In this document: positions 17,782-25,160 of the stretch, in pieces
Layout of the letters: every line of letters starts with the position of its first letter
Numbering within the stretch: the first letter of the stretch is position 1
Source: DASSCW01 sp036555005
Lineage (GTDB): Bacteria > Chloroflexota > Limnocylindria > QHBO01
NCBI GenBank assembly: GCA_036555005.1
Contig: DATBME010000060.1
Span: 1-28,635, forward strand
Direction of reading: 5' to 3'
DNA: 28,635 nt
Made by a program: the position numbers and the translations under genes
Notes under the pieces: model-generated
What the model was told of the DNA's origin: nothing
Database searches by the model: none
The model's input: only the letters and a program-made list of their open reading frames with translations

Positions 17782-19515
17782 TCAGAAGCCGCTGCTGCCG
17801 CCGCCTCCGCCGCCACCGCCGCCACCGCCGAAGCCGCCGCCCCCGGACGAGGAGCTGGAGGCCGGGCTGGAGCCGATGCTGCCCAGCGACCCGAACATGC
17901 CGCCGATGTCCGGCGTCCCCGACGCCGAGAAGAGGCCGCCCCCGCCACCGCCAGTGCCGAAGCTGCCCGCGCTCGACAGGCTGGACGAGTCTCCGCTGCC
18001 CAGCCAGGTCGGGTAGTAGGCCTGCGCGCCGGGCACGCCCTCGCGCATGTCGGCCAGGCCGCGCTCGAGAACCGCGGCCACCTCCTGGTGCAGGCCCAGG
18101 GCGATGCCCCAGACCACCGCCTTGTCCGGCGTGTCGGCCAGGGTGCGGATCTGGGGGTCCTGCACGACCTGGTTCATGTCGCGCGCCTGGTCCATCGTCT
18201 TCTGCAGGGTGCGGCGATAGGCCTTCAGCATGGCGTCGATGTAGGCGCCTTCCTTGGTGCGCTGGCTCATGGCGTGGCCGAAGGCGATGGTGCCGATCCC
18301 GCCGACGCCCAGGGCGAAGCCGAGCAGGGTGAGCCCGGACATCGGGATGATGTAACCCAGGAAGACGAGCACGCCGCCCACCACCAGCTCGGTGACGCCG
18401 ATCGCGGTCCAGCGGTTGATGAGCGGTGACGGCAGCCGGCTCAGCCAGCCCAGCCGCACCGCTTCCTTCTCCAGCCGATCCTTGATCGGGTCCAGCTGGT
18501 CATTGATCCGCCACAGCGCTCCGCGGGTCACGATCCCGTCGCCCTGGCCGGCCTTGCGCAGGATCTCGTAGGCCTCCGCCTCCGGGTCCGGCAGGCGCTT
18601 GCGGTCGTGCGGCAGCTCGAGGACGTCGATCGCCGGGTCGATCAGCGGATTCGCCTCGTCGTCCGACTTCACGTGCCGCACCTGGTCCAGGTTGCGGAAG
18701 GCGATGTAGCCCGATCCGGCCAGCTCCACCAGGGTGGTGTTGATGCTCTGCTGAGAGGCGCGCCCGGCACGCAGCACCGTGGCCAGCGGCGGCGTCATGT
18801 CGGCCGGCGGCCCGGCCATCAGGATCGAGGGCGAATCCGTCAGCTCGGGATCGTCGCCGTGCCGCTTCCAGGCGGCGAACGCGAACCCCAGCGTCAGCAG
18901 CAGGGCGAGCAGGCCGCCGGGGATGCCCACCACCGCATTGGCCATGCGATACAGCTCCAGCCCTGCCATGCGCGCCGGCGTGATCGCGGCGTCCACCTGG
19001 TCGATGGCGCTGACCAGGCCCCCGCCCACGTCGCCACGCCGGATCGCCGGGATGATGACCTCCTCGCGCAGCCTGGTCTGGGGGTCTTCCGACAGGTAGG
19101 CCGCCTTGAAGCCGCTGCCGGCGTAGGTGCTCAGCTCGCCGTGCTCGAAGGTGGTGTCGAAGAAGCTGAGCAGGATCACGAAGCCGTCGTCAAAGCCACG
19201 GCGCCCGATGCCCCACTGGTCCATCAGCCGGCGTGCATCGGCCAGGTTGCTGTCGCCGGTGATGGTCGGCGCCACTCGCGAGAAGATCACCACTTCGGCC
19301 CCGGTCCGCGCCTCGATGGCGTCGATCCGCGACTCCAGGAGCGCCTCCGTCTCGGGATCCAGGGCGTCGGCGGGGTCGTAGACCGCCTGGTCGGTCACGG
19401 GGTCGGGGAAGGCGAGGTCGCTGCCGCCGAGCAGGCTGATCCCGAACGGAAGGCCGAAGTGCAGGGCGGCCAGCAGCACGACGGCGACGATCGGCCAGAA
19501 GAAGCGACGCAGCAT
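17782..19515 (-). CDS. TPM-domain/DUF2207-like membrane protein with Gly-rich tail
   Basis: This is a 577-residue protein. An N-terminal membrane segment (FFWPIVAVVLLAALHFGLPF) is followed by a TPM domain outside the membrane (about residues 45-190; VYDPADALDPETEALLESRI, TGAEVVIFSRVAP, GFDDGFVILLSF, STYAGSGF). A second helix (LLALLLTLGFAFAAW) leads into a cytoplasmic region like DUF2207 (about residues 230-340; PPLATVLRAGRASQQSINTTL, ELAGSGYIAFRNL). Two more helices (about 370-415) and a helical domain follow, and the tail is almost pure Gly/Ser, ending GGSSGF. TPM domains bind metal and have been linked to phosphatase activity or photosystem repair, while the DUF2207 role is unknown. The ATG at 19515 has a TATGCT box 8 nt upstream. 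It is divergent from the barrel-protein gene. Confidence 0.85.
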   Translation of the reverse strand: MLRRFFWPIVAVVLLAALHFGLPFGISLLGGSDLAFPDPVTDQAVYDPADALDPETEALLESRIDAIEARTGAEVVIFSRVAPTITGDSNLADARRLMDQWGIGRRGFDDGFVILLSFFDTTFEHGELSTYAGSGFKAAYLSEDPQTRLREEVIIPAIRRGDVGGGLVSAIDQVDAAITPARMAGLELYRMANAVVGIPGGLLALLLTLGFAFAAWKRHGDDPELTDSPSILMAGPPADMTPPLATVLRAGRASQQSINTTLVELAGSGYIAFRNLDQVRHVKSDDEANPLIDPAIDVLELPHDRKRLPDPEAEAYEILRKAGQGDGIVTRGALWRINDQLDPIKDRLEKEAVRLGWLSRLPSPLINRWTAIGVTELVVGGVLVFLGYIIPMSGLTLLGFALGVGGIGTIAFGHAMSQRTKEGAYIDAMLKAYRRTLQKTMDQARDMNQVVQDPQIRTLADTPDKAVVWGIALGLHQEVAAVLERGLADMREGVPGAQAYYPTWLGSGDSSSLSSAGSFGTGGGGGGLFSASGTPDIGGMFGSLGSIGSSPASSSSSGGGGFGGGGGGGGGGGSSGF

Positions 19516-19523
19516 CGATTGGC

Positions 19524-19529
19524 AGCATA
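19524..19529 (-). promoter_or_regulatory. -10 box (TATGCT) of the TPM/DUF2207 gene
   Basis: Minus-strand TATGCT, in context CGCTATGCT, ends 8 nt before the ATG at 19515, and no Shine-Dalgarno sequence is present. It forms one arm of the inverted repeat 19524-19558. Confidence 0.5.
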
Positions 19530-19552
19530 GCGTGCGCTCGGCGCATCTCCGC

Positions 19553-19558
19553 TATGCT
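19553..19558 (+). promoter_or_regulatory. -10 box (TATGCT) upstream of the barrel-protein leader
   Basis: Plus-strand TATGCT predicts a transcription start near 19565. The mRNA leader would be about 134 nt and would begin almost at the 11-bp hairpin at 19567-19592. Confidence 0.5.
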
Positions 19559-19564
19559 TGGCAC

Positions 19565-19698
19565 GCCGCCTGCTTCCTCCGGGAAGCAGGCGAAAAACGT
19601 CGGGGCCGGCTCACGTCACGCCTGAGCCCACCGCCTTCGCGTCCTGCGGCCGCACCGCGGCCGAGGCCTCGACATCGAATCCGCAACGGAGCTCATTC
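19565..19698 (+). ncRNA. Structured 5' leader, candidate cis-regulatory RNA
   Basis: This is the predicted 134-nt untranslated leader of the secreted barrel-protein gene. It holds a perfect 11-bp stem with a TCCG tetraloop (19567-19592), an A-rich stretch GAAAAAC just after it, and a second perfect 7-bp stem CGGCCGC/GCGGCCG with an ACC loop (19647-19663). It ends with the GGAG ribosome-binding site at 19688-19691. Wall-related secreted proteins of this kind are often under c-di-AMP (ydaO) riboswitch control in high-GC bacteria. I could not match the ydaO consensus blocks here, so the class is undetermined. Confidence 0.4.
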
Positions 19699-20241
19699 GT
19701 GACGCGACGCGTCGCGGCGCAGTGCGCCGCGCTGGTCGCCCTGGTCATCGTGGCCGCGGCGACCCTGCTGCCCATGCCGCTGTCGGCCGAGATGGCGGCG
19801 GTCCGCTCCTGGAACGGCCACCACCCACCGTTGCAGCAGCCCCATGATCGACGCGCGGACCACGACTCATCCGACCGCGGACGGCCGGACGATGGGCCGA
19901 CGACCGCGCGCCGCGCGGTGCGTGGCACGGCCAGCAACTACCCGGGCACCGCCGGCTACGTCGGCGTCCCCTCGGTGGCGCTGCCCGGCCCGTTGGGCGG
20001 CCGCCACACCGGCTCGGTCGAGGGCCACGTGACGATCTGCGCCGACCGTTGTGCCCGCCTGCCGGTCGTCGACTGGTGCGATTGCTATTGGGGCAGCGCC
20101 GAGCAGCGGGTAGCCGACCTGTCGCAGGCCGCGTGGCCGCTGGTGACCGACCGGCCGCTCTCCGCTGGCCTGGTGCGGGTGCGGGTCATCCTCGCTGAGC
20201 CGATCCTGACGGCCGCGGCCGCACGGCGCGGCGACGGCTAG
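19699..20241 (+). CDS. Secreted double-psi beta-barrel (RlpA-like) protein
   Basis: This is a 180-residue exported protein. It starts VTRRVAAQCAALVALVIVAAATLLPM, a signal peptide or anchor, followed by a disordered His/Asp/Arg-rich stretch to about residue 75. The C-terminal half has the pattern of a double-psi beta-barrel: GTASNYPGTAGYVGVPSVAL, VTICADRCARLPVVDWC, RVADLSQAAWPLVT and LSAGLVRVRVILA. The DLSxxAW block is typical of RlpA-type and related wall-binding barrels. Four cysteines (in ADRCAR and VDWCDCYW, plus one in the signal region) could form disulfides. The GTG at 19699 has GGAG 7 nt upstream; the frame is open further up, through the structured leader. Function is probably in cell-wall metabolism. 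The stop shares CTAG with the convergent gene. Confidence 0.72.
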   Translation: MTRRVAAQCAALVALVIVAAATLLPMPLSAEMAAVRSWNGHHPPLQQPHDRRADHDSSDRGRPDDGPTTARRAVRGTASNYPGTAGYVGVPSVALPGPLGGRHTGSVEGHVTICADRCARLPVVDWCDCYWGSAEQRVADLSQAAWPLVTDRPLSAGLVRVRVILAEPILTAAAARRGDG

Positions 20242-20708
20242 CGACAGGTCGCCACGACCGAGGCGGGTAGCTGTGCCAGGCCGTCGATCTGGTCGGTGAA
20301 GCGCTCCGTCTGGCCGCCGTCGATCTGGCCCGTGGTCAGGCTGGTGGCACGCACGGAGCGACCGTTCGCGTCCTGCGCCTCGATGCGACACGTAGCCGAT
20401 CCGCGCGCCGTGCCCTGGTTCTCGACCTGGATCGTGACGACGGCCGTGTTCGGCGGCCCGGCGCTGACCGACACCACCTCTGCGCGGTAAGGCCCAACTC
20501 CCCGCATGGCCAGGCTGGCCCAGATGGCAAGGCCCACCACGCCGGCGACGATGGCCACCGCCACGGTGCCGTGGTACTGGCTGGCCGACGGCGTCGCCAT
20601 CCCGGCGCGGTTGCAGACATCGCAGATCGATTCGTCCGGACCGATCTCGCGGCCGCACTTGTAACAGTGCCGCGGCGCCCGGGCGTCGGTCGCGTCCGCC
20701 GGAATCAT
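20238..20708 (-). CDS. Zinc-ribbon membrane protein with C-terminal beta domain
   Basis: This is a 156-residue protein. An N-terminal zinc ribbon with two CxxC pairs (CYKCGREIGPDESICDVC, about residues 15-32) is followed by one transmembrane segment (VAVAIVAGVVGLAIWASLAM, about residues 49-68). The extracytoplasmic part, from about residue 70, resembles a small beta-sandwich (VVSVSAGPPNTAVVTIQVEN, TARGSATCRIEAQD) as found in zinc-ribbon/FxLYD-like membrane proteins of high-GC bacteria. Two cysteines in the outer part (ATCRIE and the C-terminal ATCR) may form a disulfide. Function is unknown. Its ATG overlaps the stop of the DUF1684 gene as ATGA, so the two are translationally coupled. The 3' end shares CTAG with the barrel-protein gene. 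Confidence 0.78.
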   Translation of the reverse strand: MIPADATDARAPRHCYKCGREIGPDESICDVCNRAGMATPSASQYHGTVAVAIVAGVVGLAIWASLAMRGVGPYRAEVVSVSAGPPNTAVVTIQVENQGTARGSATCRIEAQDANGRSVRATSLTTGQIDGGQTERFTDQIDGLAQLPASVVATCR

Positions 20709-21328
20709 GGCGGCGGGGCCAGCCGCTCGCCGGCGCCGATCGGCGCCGACAGCCAGTTCTCCTGTGGCGCCAGCGGGCAGCTCCAGCGCTCGTCGTACAC
20801 GCAGGACGGGTGATAGGCGTAGTTGAAGTCGAGCACCAGCCCGTCGCCGTCCGAGCCCAGGTCCGCGCCCTTGGCCGAATCCCAGAGGTAGCGGCCGCCG
20901 CCGTAGGTCTCGGTGCCCGACGTGCCGTCACGGAACGGGATGAAGATGCCGCCGGCGTACTCGTTCAGCCAATAGACGGCCAGCCGCTGCTCGACGCCGT
21001 CGAGGCGGAAGACGACCCAGCCGATGCGGCTGAACGGCATCGGCGGCCCCTCGCCGGAACGGGGAACGTCGGGCGCGGTGGCCTCCGGGTCCGGCTCGAG
21101 CGGGGCCACGAAGCGCAGTGCCGGATCGTGGCGCCAATAGGCGAGGCCGCGAAACGCGGCGCGGCGATCGGCCGGCACCGGGGATGAGGGGTGCTCCGCG
21201 AAGAGACGGTCCTTGCCGGCCCGGAAAGTCACCAATCGCAGCTGCGGGGCTCGCCGATCCTGGCGCAGGGCGGCGTACATCGTCGCCACCCGGCGTCGCC
21301 AATCGGCGAGGTCGAGATGTTCGGACAT
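20705..21328 (-). CDS. DUF1684 domain protein
   Basis: This is a 207-residue protein that fits the DUF1684 family. The N-terminal helix DLADWRRRVATMYAAL is followed by FRAGKDRLFAEHPSSPV, AFRGLAYWRHDPALRF, a beta-rich middle (RIGWVVFRLDGVEQRLAVYW, GIFIPFRDGTSGTETYGGGR) and the family's C-terminal block LVLDFNYAYHPSCVYDERWSCPLAP. This last block, with an NPSC-like cysteine, Tyr and Pro, is the family hallmark. DUF1684 proteins have no established biochemical role. There is no signal peptide, so it is probably cytoplasmic. The start is the ATG at 21328; an open frame continues upstream without signals. A TATCCT box lies 12 nt upstream, giving a very short leader. It is coupled to the zinc-ribbon gene downstream. 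Confidence 0.88.
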   Translation of the reverse strand: MSEHLDLADWRRRVATMYAALRQDRRAPQLRLVTFRAGKDRLFAEHPSSPVPADRRAAFRGLAYWRHDPALRFVAPLEPDPEATAPDVPRSGEGPPMPFSRIGWVVFRLDGVEQRLAVYWLNEYAGGIFIPFRDGTSGTETYGGGRYLWDSAKGADLGSDGDGLVLDFNYAYHPSCVYDERWSCPLAPQENWLSAPIGAGERLAPPP

Positions 21329-21340
21329 CGTGCGGCGAGA

Positions 21341-21346
21341 AGGATA
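21341..21346 (-). promoter_or_regulatory. -10 box (TATCCT) of the DUF1684 gene
   Basis: Minus-strand TATCCT ends 12 nt before the ATG at 21328. The predicted leader is only about 5 nt and there is no Shine-Dalgarno sequence. Confidence 0.4.
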
Positions 21347-21401
21347 CGAGCGGGGCGCCTGGGGCGCCCCGCTCGTCATCGGTCCTGGAAGGGACGCGGC
21401 C

Positions 21402-22340
21402 TCAGAGGAGCCCGTTGTCCTCCAGGAAGGAGCGGGCCACATCGGCCATGTCGGTCTGGTCCACCACGATCTCGATGCGCAGCTGGGTCAGTGCCTCGGT
21501 GGTCAATGCCTCGTTGATGGCGTCCAGCGTCTCGGCGAAGTCCGCCGGGGCGGCGTCCGCCAGCTCCTGGGTGGCCACCGCGGTCATGTTCTGGGCCGGC
21601 TGCAGGGCCATGTCGTCTTCCAGCAGCGCGAAGTTGAAGGTCACGATGTCCGGCTGCGTGGTGCACACCTGACCGACGTCGACGACCTCGTTGTTGAGCG
21701 CATCGGCCATCTCGGTGCTGCACGGGCCCAAGCTCTCGACATCAAGAGCGCTGATGTCGATGCCGTAGACCTCGTTCAGGCCGGGTCCGCAGACGGGGTT
21801 CTCCGGGCAGCCCGGGGCCAGGCCCCAGACCAGCTGGTCGGCGACACCCGCCAGATCGGTCATGGTCGCGAGGTCGAGCTCGGTGGCCGTCTCCTGCCGG
21901 ACAGCGAAACCGTCGGCATCGGTCCCGGGCGAGAACGCGAATGCCACCCAGCCCTTCTCGGCCAGTGGTTCCTGCAGGTTGTCCCAGGCCTCCTGTGGAT
22001 CGCTCGCCAGCTCGGTTGCACCCGTCAGCTGGCCGGCCAGCCCGCCGAGGTACTCGGGGATCAGGTTGATCTCGTCTGCGTCCATGGCGGCATGGACGGC
22101 GGGGCGCTCGCCGATGTTGAGGTGGCGCTCCACCGCGTACCCTTTGGCCTCCAGGGCCTGGGCGTACATTTCGCCGACCACGGCGGCCTCGTAGAAGTCA
22201 GCTGAGCCCACGCTGACATCGGGCAGCTCGACGGCTGTCCCGCTGGCCGACGGTGAGCTGCCGCTCCCACCCGGCGCGCAGGCGCTCATCACGAGCGCGA
22301 GCAGCGCCGCCCCGAGAGCGAGCGTGCGGTACCTCCGCAT
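21402..22340 (-). CDS. Glycine betaine/choline ABC transporter substrate-binding lipoprotein
   Basis: This is a 312-residue OpuAC/OpuCC-type binding protein. It has a lipoprotein signal with lipobox (ALVMSAC), so it should be anchored at the outer face of the membrane. A Ser/Gly-rich linker leads to the binding fold with VSVGSADFYEAAVVGEMYAQ, NIGERPAVHAAMDADEINLI and PEYLGGL, which are family hallmarks. A loop with four cysteines (APGCPENPVCGPG, LGPCSTEM, VGQVCTTQ) may hold one or two disulfides. It captures quaternary-amine osmolytes or choline. A strong AAGGAGG precedes the ATG at 22340. It is the last gene of the transporter set, separated by 124 bases from the permease gene, and has its own possible -10 box, so it may also be transcribed alone. 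Confidence 0.93.
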   Translation of the reverse strand: MRRYRTLALGAALLALVMSACAPGGSGSSPSASGTAVELPDVSVGSADFYEAAVVGEMYAQALEAKGYAVERHLNIGERPAVHAAMDADEINLIPEYLGGLAGQLTGATELASDPQEAWDNLQEPLAEKGWVAFAFSPGTDADGFAVRQETATELDLATMTDLAGVADQLVWGLAPGCPENPVCGPGLNEVYGIDISALDVESLGPCSTEMADALNNEVVDVGQVCTTQPDIVTFNFALLEDDMALQPAQNMTAVATQELADAAPADFAETLDAINEALTTEALTQLRIEIVVDQTDMADVARSFLEDNGLL

Positions 22341-22405
22341 TGGGTCCTCCTTGTCCTGTGGGGAAAGTGGTCTGCGTGCGCCGCGCGGGCACGCGCCTGC
22401 GAGCC

Positions 22406-22411
22406 AGTCTA
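22406..22411 (-). promoter_or_regulatory. Possible -10 box (TAGACT) for the binding-lipoprotein gene
   Basis: Minus-strand TAGACT, preceded by TGC, lies in the 124-bp gap between the permease and binding-protein genes. The predicted leader is about 60 nt and ends in a strong Shine-Dalgarno sequence. No clear -35 was found. Confidence 0.35.
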
Positions 22412-22464
22412 GCAGTGCACGTTTGATGCCCTGACTAGCGTGTCGGGCCGCCGTCGGGTTCAGT

Positions 22465-23217
22465 TCAGGCGGCCGGATCGCGCGCCGGCGCATCACCGAA
22501 GACACGCTGCGGCAAGGTCGGGCCGGCCGCCGGGCCGGCCAGGCCGGGAGAGGTCAGGCGGCGCTCCAGCAGGGCGAAGGCGACCTCCGTCAGCAGCGCC
22601 AGCACCACCACCAGCAGGGCGGCGGCGAAGACCTGGACCTCGTCGCTCAGGTCGAGCCCGGCCAGGATGTAGGTGCCCAGCGTGTCGGCGCCGACGATGC
22701 TCATCAGCGGGGCGGTGGCCATGATCGCCACCGCCGACGACCGGATGCCGGCGAGCAGGACCGGCAGCGCCACCGGCACCTCCACCCGGGTCAGCAGCTG
22801 CATCTCGCTCATGCCCACCCCGCGCCCGGCCTCCTGCAGGTCGCGATCCACTTCACGGAGCCCGGCGTAGGTGTTGGTCACGATCGGCGGGATGCCGAGG
22901 GCCACCAGCGCGATCAGGCCGGGCAGGAAGCCGTGCCCGGTGCGCTGCAGCAGGGCGGTGGTGATGGGGTACACGATCCCCAGCCAGCCCAGCGACGGGA
23001 TCGCGCGTCCGATATTGCTCATCGCCACCGCCACGCCGGCTCCACGACCGGTGTGCCCGATGTACAGGCCGATCGGGACCGCGATCGCCATGGCCACCGC
23101 CAGCGAGGCCGCCGCCAGCAGGACCTGTCCGAAGATCAGCTGGGGCAGGGTGTCGCGACCGGTCCACTGCGCCGGGTCGGTGTACCAGGCCAGGACCTCG
23201 CCCAGGAACTCGATCAC
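22465..23217 (-). CDS. Glycine betaine/choline ABC transporter permease (second)
   Basis: This is a 250-residue OpuC-type permease. Membrane helices are evident (FGQVLLAAASLAVAMAIAVP, FLPGLIALVALGIPPIVTNT, VFAAALLVVVLALLTEVAFAL). The cytoplasmic EAA loop that contacts the ATPase is LQEAGRGVGMSEMQLLTRVE, and the family segment NIGRAIPSLGWLGIV is present. The last 25 residues are a polar Ala/Pro tail. A GTG start at 23217 lies 12 bases after the first permease gene. Together with the first permease it forms the heterodimeric membrane channel. The tail is longer than in most relatives, with no recognised motif. Confidence 0.93.
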   Translation of the reverse strand: MIEFLGEVLAWYTDPAQWTGRDTLPQLIFGQVLLAAASLAVAMAIAVPIGLYIGHTGRGAGVAVAMSNIGRAIPSLGWLGIVYPITTALLQRTGHGFLPGLIALVALGIPPIVTNTYAGLREVDRDLQEAGRGVGMSEMQLLTRVEVPVALPVLLAGIRSSAVAIMATAPLMSIVGADTLGTYILAGLDLSDEVQVFAAALLVVVLALLTEVAFALLERRLTSPGLAGPAAGPTLPQRVFGDAPARDPAA

Positions 23218-23229
23218 GGCACGATCGCC

Positions 23230-23892
23230 TCAGGCCCCGCGCGCCGCCGACCACGGCGTGAGCCGGCGCTGCCCGAACAGGAGGGCGGCGTCGATGATCA
23301 CCGACAGGACTACCACCAGCGTGACACCAACCAGCGTCGCCGTCGGGAAGCGTTGGCTGATGCCGATGTTCACAATCAGGTAGCCCAGCCCGCCCATCCC
23401 GATCAGGGTGGCGATCGTGACCAGGCCCATGATGGTGACGGTCGCGATGCGCAGCCCGGCCACGATGATCGGCACCGCGATCGGCAGCTCCACCCGCCAC
23501 AGCCGCTGCGAGGCGGTGTAGCCCATGCCGTCGGCCGCTTCCAGCACCTCGGGCGGCACGGTCCGCAGGGCGGTGACGATGTTGCGCACCAGGATCACCA
23601 TCGCGTAGCCGACCAGGGCGATCTCGGCGGTCAGCAGCGACAGGCCGGTGATCGGGATCAGCAGCACGAACAGGGCGATGCTGGGAATCGAGTAGAAGAG
23701 CCCGGTCGCTCCCAGGACGGGCCCGTACAGCCGGGGATAGCGGCGCACCAGCAACGCCACCGCGAACGAGAGCAGGAAGCCGATCACGATGGCGATACCG
23801 GTGATGAACAGCTGCTCGCCGATCCGCCGGGCCAGCACGTCGGCGTTCTCGATCACCCAGTCGACGCGGAAGAACGGCTGCCCCTCCCTCAC
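23230..23892 (-). CDS. Glycine betaine/choline ABC transporter permease (first)
   Basis: This is a 220-residue OpuC-type permease with helices such as LFITGIAIVIGFLLSFAVAL and ALFVLLIPITGLSLLTAEIA, the segment ATGLFYSIPSIALF, and the EAA loop LEAADGMGYTASQRLWRVEL followed by PIAVPIIVAGLRIATV. The GTG at 23892 overlaps the stop of the ATPase gene as GTGA, so the two are translationally coupled. The frame is open upstream for hundreds of codons, but only as a shadow of the ATPase gene. The short N-terminal extension (VREGQPFFRVDWVIEN) is typical of this family before the first helix. Confidence 0.92.
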   Translation of the reverse strand: MREGQPFFRVDWVIENADVLARRIGEQLFITGIAIVIGFLLSFAVALLVRRYPRLYGPVLGATGLFYSIPSIALFVLLIPITGLSLLTAEIALVGYAMVILVRNIVTALRTVPPEVLEAADGMGYTASQRLWRVELPIAVPIIVAGLRIATVTIMGLVTIATLIGMGGLGYLIVNIGISQRFPTATLVGVTLVVVLSVIIDAALLFGQRRLTPWSAARGA

Positions 23893-25118
23893 GGGACCGA
23901 TGCCTCCGCCTGACCGTCCCCCGCGCCGTCGATGCTCGCGCGGCTGGCATCGACCGGTGCCCGCAGCGCGTCGCTGATGGCGTCCACGCTGACCACGCCC
24001 AGCACCCGGTCGTGGCCATCGACCACAACCCCCAGCTGGACGCTGGAGAGCAGCATGGCCGACAGCGCGTCGCGCAGGGTCGTCTCTGGCTGGAGGGGCG
24101 GTGAGCCCGGGGTGGCCGCCTCCTCGGTCACCACTGCATCGGGCGCGACGTCGCCGGCGTCGATCCAGCCGAGCGGTCGATCGGCGTCGTCGATCACCAG
24201 CGCGTGCCCGTCCGCGCTGGCCGCGATCTTCGGCAGGGCCTCGGCTCCCCGCTCGCCGACGCGGACGATGGCCGGCTGCTGCAGCGGCAGGTCGCGGACG
24301 CGGCCGAGCGACAGGCGCTTCAGGCCGCGATCCGCACCGACGAAGTGCTCGACGAACTCGCTGGCAGGGTGGGCCAGGATCGCGTCTGGCGTGTCGTACT
24401 GGGCCAGCACGCCGCCGCGCTGCAGGATGGCGATGCGGTCGGCCATCTTGATCGCCTCGTCCACGTCGTGGGTGACGAAGACGACCGTCTTGCGCACCTG
24501 GGCCTGCAGCCGCAGGAACTCGTTCTGCAGGCGCTCGCGGCGAATGGGGTCCACCGCCCCGAACGGCTCGTCCATCAGCATCACCGGGGGATCGGCGGCC
24601 AACGCGCGCGCCACCCCGATCCGCTGGCGCTCGCCGCCGGACAGGGCGGCCGGGTAGCGGCCGGCATACGCGGCCGGGTCCAGGCCCACCAGCTCGAGCA
24701 GCTCGTCGACCCGCTCCCTGATGCGCGCTGCCGGCCATCGCAGCAGCCGCGGCACCACGGCCACGTTGTCGGTCACGGTCATGTGCGGAAAGAGGCCGAC
24801 CTGCTGGATCACGTAGCCGATTCGCCGGCGCAGCTCCACCGCCGGCAGCCGGGCCACGTCCTCGCCATCGATCGTGATCCGGCCGCTGGTCGGCTCGATC
24901 AGGCGGTTGATCATCTTCATGGTGGTGGTCTTGCCGCAGCCCGAGGGACCGACCAGCACGCAGATCTCCCCGGCGTTGATGGTCAGCGACAGGTCGTCGA
25001 CGGCGGGCGGCGCATCGCCATAGCGCTTGGTGACGTGCTCGAGCGCGACCACCGCGCCACTGCCGGGCGCCGGCGAGGGCGCGGAGCGCGGTATGGTGGT
25101 GTCGGGGGCCGAGGTCAC
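23889..25118 (-). CDS. opuCA: Glycine betaine/choline ABC transporter ATPase with tandem CBS domains
   Basis: This is a 409-residue OpuCA-type ATPase. The nucleotide-binding part has Walker A GPSGCGKTTTMKMINRLIEP, Q-loop GYVIQQVGLFPHMTV, signature LSGGERQRIGVARALA, Walker B MLMDEPFGAVDP and H-loop VFVTHDVDEAIKMADR. The C-terminal 150 residues contain two CBS modules (around ALVIDDADRPLGWID and LGVVVDGHDRVLGVVS). In OpuA-type transporters the CBS pair senses ionic strength or c-di-AMP and gates transport in response to osmotic stress. The GTG at 25118 is preceded by a TATAGT box only 6 nt away and has no Shine-Dalgarno sequence. It heads the operon ATPase, permease, permease, binding protein. 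Confidence 0.95.
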   Translation of the reverse strand: MTSAPDTTIPRSAPSPAPGSGAVVALEHVTKRYGDAPPAVDDLSLTINAGEICVLVGPSGCGKTTTMKMINRLIEPTSGRITIDGEDVARLPAVELRRRIGYVIQQVGLFPHMTVTDNVAVVPRLLRWPAARIRERVDELLELVGLDPAAYAGRYPAALSGGERQRIGVARALAADPPVMLMDEPFGAVDPIRRERLQNEFLRLQAQVRKTVVFVTHDVDEAIKMADRIAILQRGGVLAQYDTPDAILAHPASEFVEHFVGADRGLKRLSLGRVRDLPLQQPAIVRVGERGAEALPKIAASADGHALVIDDADRPLGWIDAGDVAPDAVVTEEAATPGSPPLQPETTLRDALSAMLLSSVQLGVVVDGHDRVLGVVSVDAISDALRAPVDASRASIDGAGDGQAEASVP

Positions 25119-25124
25119 CCCGAA

Positions 25125-25130
25125 ACTATA
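25125..25130 (-). promoter_or_regulatory. -10 box (TATAGT) of the opuC operon
   Basis: Minus-strand TATAGT, in context CCCTATAGT, ends 6 nt before the GTG at 25118, and no Shine-Dalgarno sequence is present. It is the closest spacing of the leaderless-type boxes in the window. Confidence 0.5.
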
Positions 25131-25160
25131 GGGACGCGGTGGCGCCTCGACCGGTGGCGG

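Larger units (their letters stand above)
19524..19558. repeat. 9-bp perfect inverted repeat joining two divergent -10 boxes
   Basis: AGCATAGCG (19524-19532) and CGCTATGCT (19550-19558) are perfect inverted copies separated by 17 bp. Each arm contains a TATGCT -10 box pointing outward, one for the TPM/DUF2207 gene and one for the barrel-protein gene. Confidence 0.75.

Noticed and set aside
19567..19592. Intrinsic terminator
   Set aside because: The 11-bp hairpin is not followed by a U-tract on either strand; on the minus strand the T-run precedes the stem.
19565..19698. c-di-AMP (ydaO) riboswitch
   Set aside because: The gene type and leader length fit, but I could not find the conserved sequence blocks; kept only as an unclassified structured leader.
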